This document shows positions 1 to 8,052 of a stretch of 64,000 bases of DNA, piece after piece. The DNA comes from Rodentibacter abscessus (GTDB lineage: Bacteria > Pseudomonadota > Gammaproteobacteria > Enterobacterales > Pasteurellaceae). Made by a program: the position numbers and the translations under genes. The stretch's first letter is position 1. The number at the start of each line of letters is the position of its first letter. Location: positions 434,001-498,000 of the forward strand of contig NZ_AP038785.1 in NCBI RefSeq assembly GCF_047160095.1, given 5' to 3'. The notes beneath the pieces are model-generated. The model was not told the origin of the DNA, did not search any database, and was given only the letters and a program-made list of their open reading frames with translations.

Positions 1-312
1 AAGACTTGCGGCTTCGGAAAGATATTCAATATTTTCAAAGTATTTTTCTATGACAGGGCGGACACGGCTATCGTCTTTAAGTTCATTTAAGATGTTTTCT
101 TGAATTTGACGAATTTCACTGACAAGCTTTCTCCGTTTTTCCGCTTCCACACCACCGGCAAGTTCCACCAAAAGATTGGTGATTCCGGCAGATGCGGAAA
201 GCACCACGACACGTGTATTAGGATCCGCAATGACGATTTTTGCACAAGCCGTCATTGCAGCGTAATTGGCAACAGAAGTTCCTCCGAATTTAGCAATTGA
301 TAAATGAGACAT
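1..312 (-). CDS. lysC: Aspartokinase III, N-terminal part (runs off the window)
   Basis: Lysine-sensitive aspartokinase phosphorylates aspartate, the first step towards lysine, threonine and methionine. The visible 104 codons begin MSHLSIAKFGGTSVAN, which carries the KFGGTSV nucleotide-binding motif of amino-acid kinases, followed by VVVLSASAGITN, typical of the LysC branch rather than the bifunctional ThrA or MetL proteins. The start at 312 is the only ATG placed before the KFGGTS motif. The gene continues to the left of the window, so the regulatory ACT domains are not visible. The 160 bases upstream are AT-rich. I looked there for a lysine riboswitch core and saw none. Confidence 0.93.
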   Translation of the reverse strand, partial: MSHLSIAKFGGTSVANYAAMTACAKIVIADPNTRVVVLSASAGITNLLVELAGGVEAEKRRKLVSEIRQIQENILNELKDDSRVRPVIEKYFENIEYLSEAASL

Positions 313-472
313 AGATAATTCCTCGATTAAAATAAATATTATAGAGATTGTGTTTGCAAGCGTTATAGAAATAGCGACTTCATAAAAAATTGTCAATTAT
401 ATTCCATAAAAAATAAGTAAAAAGTTGAGCAAATTTAAAACTCAAATTAATTATCGGATAGCTTGATAAATA

Positions 473-1147
473 TTACAGGTTATTCGGTAGTGGAAGCGGT
501 TCAGGTTCACGAAGAAAATAAGGTTGGATACCTGCGACTAAATCAAATATCGCTTTAACACGTGCAAACATTTCTCTTACTCTTGTAGCCAAATATACTT
601 CCGGTTGTTTTGCGACAAAACAAATCGCATTAATATCATAATATTTGGCGATTAAGAGTGCGCGTTCACAGTGAAATCGCTGACTGATAATCGTATAGGA
701 CGGTACTTGAAAAACTTTACTCGCACGTAATACAGAGTCTAAAGTGCGAAAACCGGCAAAATCTTGGAACAGCCGATCTTCAGGTATTCCCATTTTACGT
801 AAATCTCTTAGCATCATACGAGGCTCGTTATATTGTAGAGTACGATTATCACCGCTTAAAAGCAGGTAGCTGACCTTGTTATTTTCGATAAGCGTTTTGG
901 CCGAGTCGAGGCGGTTGGTATAGTAATCGTTGGTTTTGCCTGTCGCCACATATTTTGATGTACCAAGCACCACTGCATAAGGGCGGTAGGGGAGATCGTC
1001 AATTTGTTCAAACACTCGCTCTCGAACATAAAAGCTGACGCTTTGATCGATGATGACACAAACTAAAAATACAAACACACCACCACAAAACACTGCGCGA
1101 ATGATTTTTTTCAGGTGAAGACGATACCAAAGAGAAAGTGCGGTCAT
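473..1147 (-). CDS. sanA: SanA-like DUF218/YdcF-fold inner-membrane protein
   Basis: 224 residues. One N-terminal membrane anchor (about residues 15-35, hydrophobic VFCGGVFVFLVCVI) is followed by a DUF218 domain starting at YAVVLGTSK, with the later motifs LLLSGDN and DFAGFRTLDS. This is the layout of E. coli SanA, linked to envelope barrier function and vancomycin tolerance; the biochemical activity of the family is not settled. The bulk of the protein should face the periplasm. It stands alone between lysC and metX, transcribed away from metX. The SanA name rests on motif order and length, so the family is more certain than the symbol. Confidence 0.75.
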   Translation of the reverse strand: MTALSLWYRLHLKKIIRAVFCGGVFVFLVCVIIDQSVSFYVRERVFEQIDDLPYRPYAVVLGTSKYVATGKTNDYYTNRLDSAKTLIENNKVSYLLLSGDNRTLQYNEPRMMLRDLRKMGIPEDRLFQDFAGFRTLDSVLRASKVFQVPSYTIISQRFHCERALLIAKYYDINAICFVAKQPEVYLATRVREMFARVKAIFDLVAGIQPYFLREPEPLPLPNNL

Positions 1148-1262
1148 TTTTTAAAGCGTTTTGAAATCGAATATGCTCGGTAACATAATGAAAAATAGCA
1201 ATAAATTCAAGTTGAATTTTGTATCTATTGTTATGTTTGAGTTTTTTAATGTGATGCATTTT

Positions 1263-1278
1263 AGCCGTTTAGACGGCT
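1263..1278. promoter_or_regulatory. Probable MetJ operator (two tandem met boxes)
   Basis: The 16 bases AGCCGTTTAGACGGCT read as two adjacent met boxes (consensus AGACGTCT), matching 6 of 8 and 7 of 8 positions. They lie just upstream of the -35 element of metX, where a MetJ-SAM repressor would block transcription when methionine is plentiful. The site is also a perfect palindrome flanked by T and A runs. Confidence 0.7.
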
Positions 1279-1286
1279 AAAATTTC

Positions 1287-1314
1287 TTGACAAAGCAGAT
1301 GAGCTGTTGATAAT
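1287..1314 (+). promoter_or_regulatory. metX promoter (-35 TTGACA, -10 GATAAT)
   Basis: A consensus -35 TTGACA at 1287-1292 is followed after 16 bases by GATAAT at 1309-1314. Transcription would begin near 1321. This excludes the first in-frame ATG at 1314, which lies inside the -10 box, and supports translation from 1350. Confidence 0.7.
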
Positions 1315-1349
1315 TGAGGCATTTCTTAGTCGCGTGTAATAGGTTTTCA

Positions 1350-2432
1350 ATGGCTGTTCAAAATGTGGTTCTTTTTCAAGACAACCCGCTTAGGCTTTTG
1401 CTTGGTGGTGAGCTCTCTACGATCGATGTGGCTTACCAAACATACGGAACATTGAATGCCGATAAAGATAATATCGTATTAATCTGTCATGCGCTTACGG
1501 GAGATGCCGAGCCTTATTTTCCTAATGGAGAGCAAAATGGTTGGTGGCAGCATTTTATGGGAGATGGGTTGGCATTAGACACTTCCCGTTATTTTTTTAT
1601 TTGCTCAAATGTATTGGGTGGTTGCAAAGGCACGACCGGCCCTGCTTCTATCGATCCTCAGAGCAATAAGCCTTACGGTAGCCGATTTCCGATGATTACG
1701 GTACAAGATATCGTACACGTGCAAAAAGCTTTGATTGATCATCTCGGTATTACGCATTTAAAAGCGGTGATCGGCGGTTCTTTCGGTGGAATGCAGGCGA
1801 CTCAGTGGGGGATAGAATACCCTGATTTTGTGGATAACATTGTCAATCTTTGCTCTTCGCTTTTTTTCAGTGCAGAAGCGATTGGTTTCAATCATATTAT
1901 GCGTCAAGCGATAATTAACGATCCGAATTTTAATGGTGGCGATTATTATGGCGGTACACCACCGGATCAGGGTTTATCTATAGCGCGTATGTTAGGAATG
2001 TTGACTTACCGTACCGATTTGCAACTTGCCAAAGCTTTTGGACGCGCCACCAAAACCGAGGGCGATTTTTGGGGCGATTATTTTCAAGTGGAATCTTATC
2101 TTAGCTATCAAGGAAAAAAATTTCTCCAACGCTTTGATGCAAATAGTTATCTCCATTTATTACGTGCTTTAGATATGTATGATCCCGCTCTTGGTTATGA
2201 TGATATAAAAACCGCCCTTTCCCGCATAAAGGCACGTTATACATTGGTTTCCGTTACAACCGATCAACTTTTTAAATCCGTCGATTTACATAAAAGCAAA
2301 GGACTTCTGGAACAAAACAATGTGTCATTAGCTTTCTATGAATTTCCCTCAATTTATGGACATGACGCGTTTTTGGTAGATTATGACGGATTTGACAAGT
2401 GGATTCGGGAAGGTCTGGCAGGGGAAAATTAA
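1350..2432 (+). CDS. metX: Homoserine O-acetyltransferase
   Basis: Transfers an acetyl group from acetyl-CoA to homoserine, making O-acetylhomoserine for direct sulfhydrylation or transsulfuration to methionine. The protein (360 residues from 1350) is an alpha/beta-hydrolase: the nucleophile elbow GGSFGGMQATQW lies near residue 145, and the late acid and histidine come with DQLFKSVD and YGHDAFLVD near the C-terminus, as in MetX. Start 1350 is chosen because AGG at 1341-1343 is a suitably spaced ribosome site and the upstream ATG overlaps the promoter. The met boxes upstream indicate methionine repression. The gene is a single unit ending in an uptake-signal hairpin. Confidence 0.95.
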   Translation: MAVQNVVLFQDNPLRLLLGGELSTIDVAYQTYGTLNADKDNIVLICHALTGDAEPYFPNGEQNGWWQHFMGDGLALDTSRYFFICSNVLGGCKGTTGPASIDPQSNKPYGSRFPMITVQDIVHVQKALIDHLGITHLKAVIGGSFGGMQATQWGIEYPDFVDNIVNLCSSLFFSAEAIGFNHIMRQAIINDPNFNGGDYYGGTPPDQGLSIARMLGMLTYRTDLQLAKAFGRATKTEGDFWGDYFQVESYLSYQGKKFLQRFDANSYLHLLRALDMYDPALGYDDIKTALSRIKARYTLVSVTTDQLFKSVDLHKSKGLLEQNNVSLAFYEFPSIYGHDAFLVDYDGFDKWIREGLAGEN

Positions 2433-2460
2433 AAGTGCGGTTAATTTCGACCGCACTTTT
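2431..2460. terminator. Bidirectional terminator from an inverted uptake-signal pair
   Basis: AAAAGTGCGGT at 2431-2441 and its reverse complement at 2450-2460 form an 11-bp stem with an 8-base loop, ending in T on either strand. It separates the converging metX and nitroreductase genes. Both arms are Haemophilus-type uptake signals. Confidence 0.85.
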
Positions 2461-2463
2461 CCA

Positions 2464-3018
2464 TCATAAATAGCTTACAAATTCCTCAATATTGCCGGTT
2501 CGACATTCACGCTCAATTTTTTCTGCGGCAGTACCAATCATCAATAAAGCGACTATTTCATCTTGTTTGCGGCAACCGAGGGCTTGGCGTAATGCGCTGC
2601 CATTTACCCATTTTCCGGTGATCCAAACATTATCGAAACCTTGTACATTGGCGGCAAGTTGAATGCCATAGGCGGCACAACCGGCTGTGACTAACTGCTC
2701 CCATTCCGGTACTTTGGCTACATCAGGATTAATTTTGGCGATAACCGCAATCACCATTGGGGCGCGATGTGCTAAATTTTCCGCTTTTTTTAAGCGTTCT
2801 TCACCAAGATTGAGTTCCACTACCGCCTCTTTAAGCAAAACTTCCAACTTATCCAATCCTTTATTTTCTATTACAACAAAATGATAAGGCTGTAATTTCC
2901 CGTGATCAGGCGTTCGAAGAGCCGCTTGAAACATTTGTTCAAGTTGTACTTTATTCGGGGCGGGGGGTGTGAGTTTTTTATTTGAATGACGCGTGGTTAA
3001 AAGTGTTAAGGTATCCAT
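2464..3018 (-). CDS. YdjA-like NAD(P)H nitroreductase
   Basis: 184 residues, the length of the minimal FMN nitroreductase YdjA of E. coli. The N-terminus MDTLTLLTTRHSNKKL has the FMN-binding RxS-type start, followed by AALRTPDHGKLQPYHFVVI, the YdjA hallmark around residues 33-50. A later stretch AGCAAYGIQLAANVQGF forms the dimer and cofactor core. It is expected to be a cytoplasmic FMN flavoprotein reducing nitro or quinone compounds; the natural substrate is unknown. It stands alone, converging on metX. Confidence 0.88.
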   Translation of the reverse strand: MDTLTLLTTRHSNKKLTPPAPNKVQLEQMFQAALRTPDHGKLQPYHFVVIENKGLDKLEVLLKEAVVELNLGEERLKKAENLAHRAPMVIAVIAKINPDVAKVPEWEQLVTAGCAAYGIQLAANVQGFDNVWITGKWVNGSALRQALGCRKQDEIVALLMIGTAAEKIERECRTGNIEEFVSYL

Positions 3019-3119
3019 TTTTTATCTCTTTTAATAAAAAGTGCGGTGGATTATAGCATAGTTTTTCACGAAGGTTTGTGTTACGCTAGGCGCAATTTTT
3101 CTAACCTATCCAAATACTT

Positions 3120-4982
3120 ATGAATGCTATTTTTCGAGTGATCAAACTCTGTTGGCGGGCACTAAATTTTATTCGTGATTTAGTGATGAACCTTTTCTTT
3201 TTAGTCTTCGTTTTACTACTGGTAACGATTTTTAGCTTAACGGCAAATACAAAGAAAAGTGCGGTCAATTTATCGGTAGATAAAGGGGCGTTATTGCTTA
3301 ATTTAGAGGGATATTTAGCCGACAATCGTGATGATGCGGGATGGATGAAAACCTTGCAAGAATTGACCTCCAATGATAGAACTTCAATGCAAATTTCAAC
3401 CTTTGATGTGGTTTTTGCCATTAATATGGCAAAAGAAGATGAGCGTATTAGCGGCTTAGTGTTGGATCTCAACCATTTTTCGGGGGGCGATTTACCGGCA
3501 ATGGATTACATCGGTAGAACGATTAAAGATTTCAAAGAATCTAAAAAACCGGTGATTGTATTTGCAAACAATTATTCTCAAGGACAGTATTTTTTAGCAA
3601 GTTTTGCCGATCAAATTTACTTAAATCCGATAGGTCAGGTTTCCATTCAAGGGCTGGCGCAAGAGAATTTATACTACAAAGATTTGTTGGAAAAATTAGC
3701 GATTACCCCGCATATTTTCCGAGTCGGTACTTATAAATCTGCAGTAGAGCCGTTTTTACGTAATGATATGTCGCCTGAAGCGAAGGCAAATATGAGCCAA
3801 TGGTTAAACGGTATGTGGAAAAATTATCTGCAAACCCTGAGTGAAAATCGTGATATTTCTGCCGAAACCTTACTACCAAGTGCAAAACAATACTTAGCCG
3901 AATTAAAGGCTTTGAAGGGGGATAGCACGGCTTATACGAAACAGCGTAGGCTCGTCACGGATATTGTGAGCAATTTAGATTTAGAACAAAAATTGATCGC
4001 ACTTTTTGGTAAAAACTCTGAGGGAAAGGCAAATATGGTAGAACTTTCCGCTTATTTGTCAAATTTCGGCGATCGTGTCGGTTTTTCGTTAGCGGAAAAT
4101 AAAATTGCCGTTGTGAATGTGGAAGGCGCGATCATTGATGGCGAAAGTGAAGAAGGCGAAGTAGGAGGAGACAGCATCGTGCGTTCGCTACGTAAAGCCT
4201 ATGATGACGACAGGGTAAAAGCCGTTATTTTGCGTGTTAATTCACCGGGTGGAAGTGCTTTTGCTTCGGAATTGATTCGTCAGGAAGTGGAAAATCTTCA
4301 GAAAGCAGGTAAACCGGTCGTGGTCTCAATGGGGGGAATGGCGGCTTCCGGTGGTTATTGGATTTCAGCCACATCCGATTATATTATTGCCGATAAAAAT
4401 ACGATTACGGGATCCATTGGGATTTTCGCTATGTTACCGACTTTTGAAAACGCTATTAAAAAAATCGGCGTGAATGCGGATGGCGTAGCAACCACTGAAC
4501 TTGCGGAAACTTCTGTATTTAGCCCGCTTTCTAAAAATACTCAGGATATTTATCAGCTAGAAATTGAGCATGGCTATGAAAAATTTTTAAATTTAGTCGG
4601 TCGTGGCCGTCAAATGTCAAAAAACGCTGTGGATAAAATTGCACAAGGTAAGGTCTGGCTTGGTGTGGATGCTTTCAAACATAATCTCGTTGATGAATTG
4701 GGAGACTTTGATCGTGCGGTGGAAAAAGCCGCAGAATTGGTTAATCTTCATCGAGAAACGGTTATCGAAGGATTTTCCGTAGAATGGGTTACAGAAGAAG
4801 AGAGAGATGTGTTGAGTAAATTGGTTCGTGACTTTAAACGAAGCGGGCAGCAACTTATGACGTCTTGGCTTGATTTACCAAAACCGATGCAACAATTCAA
4901 ACATCATTTGAATCAACTCAATAAATTCAATGATCCTAAAGGACAGTATTTATATTGCTTAAACTGTGGTTTAGTGAAGTAA
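3120..4982 (+). CDS. sppA: Signal peptide peptidase A (protease IV)
   Basis: 620 residues, close to the 618 of E. coli SppA. It degrades signal peptides left in the inner membrane after leader peptidase has cut. A membrane anchor at about residues 23-42 (MNLFFLVFVLLLVTIFSL) precedes two tandem SppA domains. The catalytic lysine is in the first domain (K206, in RVGTYKSAVEPF) and the serine in the second (S410, in GGMAASGGYW), the normal Ser/Lys dyad arrangement. An uptake signal lies inside the coding region near 3257. A hairpin terminator follows at 5036. Confidence 0.96.
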   Translation: MNAIFRVIKLCWRALNFIRDLVMNLFFLVFVLLLVTIFSLTANTKKSAVNLSVDKGALLLNLEGYLADNRDDAGWMKTLQELTSNDRTSMQISTFDVVFAINMAKEDERISGLVLDLNHFSGGDLPAMDYIGRTIKDFKESKKPVIVFANNYSQGQYFLASFADQIYLNPIGQVSIQGLAQENLYYKDLLEKLAITPHIFRVGTYKSAVEPFLRNDMSPEAKANMSQWLNGMWKNYLQTLSENRDISAETLLPSAKQYLAELKALKGDSTAYTKQRRLVTDIVSNLDLEQKLIALFGKNSEGKANMVELSAYLSNFGDRVGFSLAENKIAVVNVEGAIIDGESEEGEVGGDSIVRSLRKAYDDDRVKAVILRVNSPGGSAFASELIRQEVENLQKAGKPVVVSMGGMAASGGYWISATSDYIIADKNTITGSIGIFAMLPTFENAIKKIGVNADGVATTELAETSVFSPLSKNTQDIYQLEIEHGYEKFLNLVGRGRQMSKNAVDKIAQGKVWLGVDAFKHNLVDELGDFDRAVEKAAELVNLHRETVIEGFSVEWVTEEERDVLSKLVRDFKRSGQQLMTSWLDLPKPMQQFKHHLNQLNKFNDPKGQYLYCLNCGLVK

Positions 4983-5035
4983 TTAGGAGCTTGGGAAAAG
5001 CCGCTTTATTGAATTAAAGCATCTCAGGTTGGCAA

Positions 5036-5067
5036 CCCCGTCTTTTTCATAAAGCGGGGTATTTTTG
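5036..5067 (+). terminator. Rho-independent terminator of sppA
   Basis: CCCCG at 5036-5040 pairs with CGGGG at 5055-5059, with extra CTTT/AAAG pairing inside, followed by a T-rich tail. The rest of the gap to folK (5068-5271) shows only an isolated uptake signal near 5257. Confidence 0.75.
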
Positions 5068-5271
5068 TTATTTTTGCCCTTTTTTGTCTATTACATTAAG
5101 TTGCCTTTCAAGCGGATATTTCCCCAATGTTTGCAATAAGCAACTGATATTGCTGATAATGGCGCAATGTATTGAATAAAAATGTCCACGGTATGAGCAG
5201 CCTTCCAAAAATTGAGCAACCGAACCGACAGGACAGATTAAGACGCAGGCAGATCAAAGTGCGGTTATTTT

Positions 5272-5748
5272 TTAGATTTTTTTCATCTGATGCCGGAGAA
5301 AATTGTCGGCTAATACGGAAAGATGTAGTCCGTTTGGCAGTGTTAAATCGGGGGCGATTTCTAGCAACGGCACAATGACAAATTCTCGATTGTGCATATC
5401 ATAATGGGGGACGGTTAATCGTTCGTTTTGAATGCTCTCATTGCCGTAAAGCAAAATATCTAAATCTAAAGTGCGCTCTCCCCAACGCCGTAAACGTACT
5501 CTCCCTTGCTTATTTTCAATGCGTTGTAATTCATCCAATAATGTTAATGGTGCAAGCTGTGTTTCAATTTTTGCTACGGCATTGACATAATCGGGCTGAT
5601 CCTGCGGGCCGAGCGGTTTACTTTGGTAAAAAGAACTTACCGCAATAAGATTGGTTTGTGCTAGGTTGTCGATAGCTTTTAACGCATTATTGAGTTGTTC
5701 AACAGGCGTATTCAAATTGCTGCCGAGGGCAATATATACTGTATTCAT
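5272..5748 (-). CDS. folK: 6-hydroxymethyl-7,8-dihydropterin pyrophosphokinase
   Basis: Transfers pyrophosphate from ATP to 6-hydroxymethyl-dihydropterin, two steps before dihydrofolate. 158 residues, the normal size. The N-terminal VYIALGSNLNTPVEQL and the HPPK signature LDLDILLYGNE near residues 93-103, including the metal-binding DLDI, are both present, as is the pterin-pocket RRWGERTLDLD context. It begins 3 bases after pcnB ends, so the two are very likely co-transcribed, the same order as in E. coli. Confidence 0.96.
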   Translation of the reverse strand: MNTVYIALGSNLNTPVEQLNNALKAIDNLAQTNLIAVSSFYQSKPLGPQDQPDYVNAVAKIETQLAPLTLLDELQRIENKQGRVRLRRWGERTLDLDILLYGNESIQNERLTVPHYDMHNREFVIVPLLEIAPDLTLPNGLHLSVLADNFLRHQMKKI

Positions 5749-5751
5749 ATC

Positions 5752-7224
5752 TTATGACTTCACGGATTTTGACTTACGGGGTTTGCGTGAACGAAAATAT
5801 TTTTTCTTAGGCTTAGGATGTAAGCGTTGTTGTTCTTGCACAAGTTGATCTCGTTGTTCGCCATTGCTGAATTGATATTCATGCCACCATTTTGCCAGTT
5901 CAACCGTCTCTCCGCCTTCGATTTCCGCACGCATTACCAATAAATCAAACGCTGCGCGGAATTTAGGATGTTCCATTACACGCACAGGGGCGGATCCGGT
6001 ACGTTTTAAAAGTTGTAATTGCAAGAACCAAATATCCCGAATGACAGCTGTGTGGCGGCGTGGCGCAGCAAGCGCACGACAGAATAAATCTAACACTTCA
6101 TTACCGGCAAGAGCATAAGCATCGTGATTATTTAACCCTCCTTCATTTTTCAAAAGCTCCACTTTTTCACGTAACGGATACCAAAAAAAGGCGGCAAATA
6201 AAAATGCGGGATTAATGCGTAGTTTATCGGCAATACGTTCATCTGTTGAGGTAAGTGCGGTTACGATCATACGCTCGGCAAAGCTGTCTTCTTTTTCAGT
6301 GAAATAGGATGAAAGAGAAGGAAAAAGTTGTTCAAATAAGCCGTATTGACGTAATAAACGATAGGTTTTTACACCGTGGCCGGCTTGTAACAATTTTAGA
6401 CTTTCATCAAATAAGCGTGCCGGAGGAACATTTTTCAGTAAACACGCTAATTTGCGAATAGGTTCTTCACTTGATTTTTCAAGAAACATATCCAGCTTCG
6501 CCATAAAGCGGATAGAACGTAGCATTCGTACGGGATCTTCTTGATAACGGGTAATTGGATCACCGATCAAACGCAGTTTACCTGCTTTTAGATCTTCAAT
6601 CCCGTGGAAATAATCACGCAAAGTATTATTTTGCGGATTGTAATAAAGCGCATTTACGGTGAAATCACGGCGTTCGGCATCTTGCTCAATGTTACCGTAC
6701 ACATTATCACGGAGAAGCATACCTGCGTTACTTTGTTTGGCTTGATGTTCACCACGGGCATCGTCGTGATTTGCTCGAAAGGTCGCCACTTCAATAATAT
6801 CGCGACCAAACATAATATGCGCCAAGCGAAATCTGCGCCCTACCAAGCGACATTGACGTTGGAAAATACTTTGAATTTGTTCGGGGCGGGCGTTGGTCGC
6901 CACATCAAAATCTTTTGGGTGTTTACCCAGTAAAATATCGCGAATACAGCCACCTACAATATAGGCTTCAAAACCTTGACGTTGTAATTTTTCCACTACA
7001 CTGAGCGCATTACGGCTAAACATTCGCGGATGAATACCAAAGTGAGCGGCTTTAATACTTTTGTCATCACGAGGTGATTTATTGATTTTTTTATTTGCTC
7101 GAGACGTATTGTTTGAAGGCTCTATTCGTTCGAAATGCGATTTTATTTGGGCTGATTGTTTCGGTGCATTTTGTGATTGCGGTTTTTTCTTTTTGCCAAA
7201 TAAATTTTTGATATAAGTAAAAAT
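5752..7224 (-). CDS. pcnB: Poly(A) polymerase I, apparent AUU start
   Basis: Adds poly(A) tails to RNA 3' ends and so promotes decay. Nucleotidyltransferase motifs IVGGCIRDILLGKHPKDFDVATNA and LVGRRFRLAHIMFG are clear; a lysine/arginine-rich tail (PKPKKKYFRSRKPRKSK) ends the protein. The first ATG (7023) would begin at MFSRNALSVVE, losing the N-terminal region. The frame stays open for 67 more codons to an ATT at 7222-7224 with GGAG six bases before it; the codons read I-F-T-Y-I-K-N-L-F, aligning with the start of E. coli PcnB (MFTRVANF), which is known to begin at AUU. I therefore place the start at 7224, giving 490 residues. folK follows 3 bases after its stop. Confidence 0.88.
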   Translation of the reverse strand: MFTYIKNLFGKKKKPQSQNAPKQSAQIKSHFERIEPSNNTSRANKKINKSPRDDKSIKAAHFGIHPRMFSRNALSVVEKLQRQGFEAYIVGGCIRDILLGKHPKDFDVATNARPEQIQSIFQRQCRLVGRRFRLAHIMFGRDIIEVATFRANHDDARGEHQAKQSNAGMLLRDNVYGNIEQDAERRDFTVNALYYNPQNNTLRDYFHGIEDLKAGKLRLIGDPITRYQEDPVRMLRSIRFMAKLDMFLEKSSEEPIRKLACLLKNVPPARLFDESLKLLQAGHGVKTYRLLRQYGLFEQLFPSLSSYFTEKEDSFAERMIVTALTSTDERIADKLRINPAFLFAAFFWYPLREKVELLKNEGGLNNHDAYALAGNEVLDLFCRALAAPRRHTAVIRDIWFLQLQLLKRTGSAPVRVMEHPKFRAAFDLLVMRAEIEGGETVELAKWWHEYQFSNGEQRDQLVQEQQRLHPKPKKKYFRSRKPRKSKSVKS

Positions 7225-7316
7225 AATAAACTCCGTTTTTTAATTTAATTTTCGTTTGAACCGTCATCGGTAGGGATGAGCTTTGTTCTCAATAAAGAAG
7301 CACATTGGAAATGCAA

Positions 7317-7344
7317 AAAGTGCGGTCAATTTTAACCGCACTTT
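7317..7344 (-). terminator. dksA terminator from an inverted uptake-signal pair
   Basis: AAAGTGCGGT at 7317-7326 pairs with ACCGCACTTT at 7335-7344. On the minus strand the stem is followed by a T run, 20 bases after the dksA stop codon. Confidence 0.8.
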
Positions 7345-7364
7345 CTCTTTTTTAACAGAATAAA

Positions 7365-7802
7365 TTAACCGGCGACTTGTTTTTCACGAATCTCCGCCAA
7401 GGTTTTACAATCAATACAAAGATCCGCCGTTGGACGGGCTTCTAAACGGCGAATGCCGATTTCTTCGCCACAAGAATCACAATACCCGAAATCATCGGTA
7501 TCTAATTTTTTCAGTGTCGATTCAATTTTTTTCATCAGCTTACGCTCACGATCACGATTGCGTAATTCTAAACTGAATTCCTCTTCCTGTGTCGCTCGAT
7601 CTGCCGGATCAGGGAAGTTAGCCGCTTCATCACGCATATGCGCAACCGTACGGGACGCTTCTTCCACGATTTGTTCGTGCCAAGCCGTTAAGATTTTTTT
7701 GAAATGAAGAATTTGATCTTCATTCATATATTCTTCATCTTTTTTGGGTTGATATGGTTTTACGCCAGCGAGTTCTAATAAACTTAACGATGCTTTTGAC
7801 AT
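7365..7802 (-). CDS. dksA: RNA polymerase-binding transcription factor DksA
   Basis: 145 residues. DksA enters the secondary channel of RNA polymerase and, with ppGpp, represses rRNA promoters and activates amino-acid promoters. The N-terminal helices form a coiled coil (about residues 35-105); the tip residues come from DPADRATQEEEF. A four-cysteine zinc finger follows (CDSCGEE and CIDCK). The start is preceded by AGGAGTG on the minus strand. It has its own terminator and stands between pcnB and rec2, the same neighbours as in H. influenzae. Confidence 0.97.
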   Translation of the reverse strand: MSKASLSLLELAGVKPYQPKKDEEYMNEDQILHFKKILTAWHEQIVEEASRTVAHMRDEAANFPDPADRATQEEEFSLELRNRDRERKLMKKIESTLKKLDTDDFGYCDSCGEEIGIRRLEARPTADLCIDCKTLAEIREKQVAG

Positions 7803-7957
7803 ACCTCACTCCTAATACAAACAGAATTTAAGCGTGGTGTTCACGACTTCCTGCTATTGTTGTCATATTTGGTTCTAAGAACCCCGATTTTTAAGGGCGA
7901 TATAAATAACAGAACTTTATTGTTTTAGCAAATAGAATTTCGCCCGCTAAATTTGAA

Positions 7958-7979
7958 TTTGTCGATCAAGATCGCAAAA
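7958..7979 (+). promoter_or_regulatory. CRP-S (competence regulatory) site upstream of rec2
   Basis: The 22-bp site has a left half TTTGTCGATC and a perfect right half GATCGCAAAA around the centre AA. It fits the Sxy-dependent CRP site of Pasteurellaceae (TTTTGCGATC-NN-GATCGCAAAA) with two mismatches. It lies about 75 bases upstream of the rec2 start. Activation by CRP and Sxy under competence conditions is inferred from the family. Confidence 0.85.
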
Positions 7980-8052
7980 TCAATGAAGGATGATTGCTTA
8001 TTGATTAAAAAATACATAGCGTGTTAGCAGTTTATCTACGGATTTTTGCCTT

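Noticed and set aside
313..472. Lysine riboswitch before lysC
   Set aside because: The 160-base region is AT-rich and shows none of the purine-rich core elements of a lysine riboswitch.
1314..1349. metX start at 1314
   Set aside because: This ATG lies inside the -10 box of a good promoter; 1350 has a ribosome site and matches family length.
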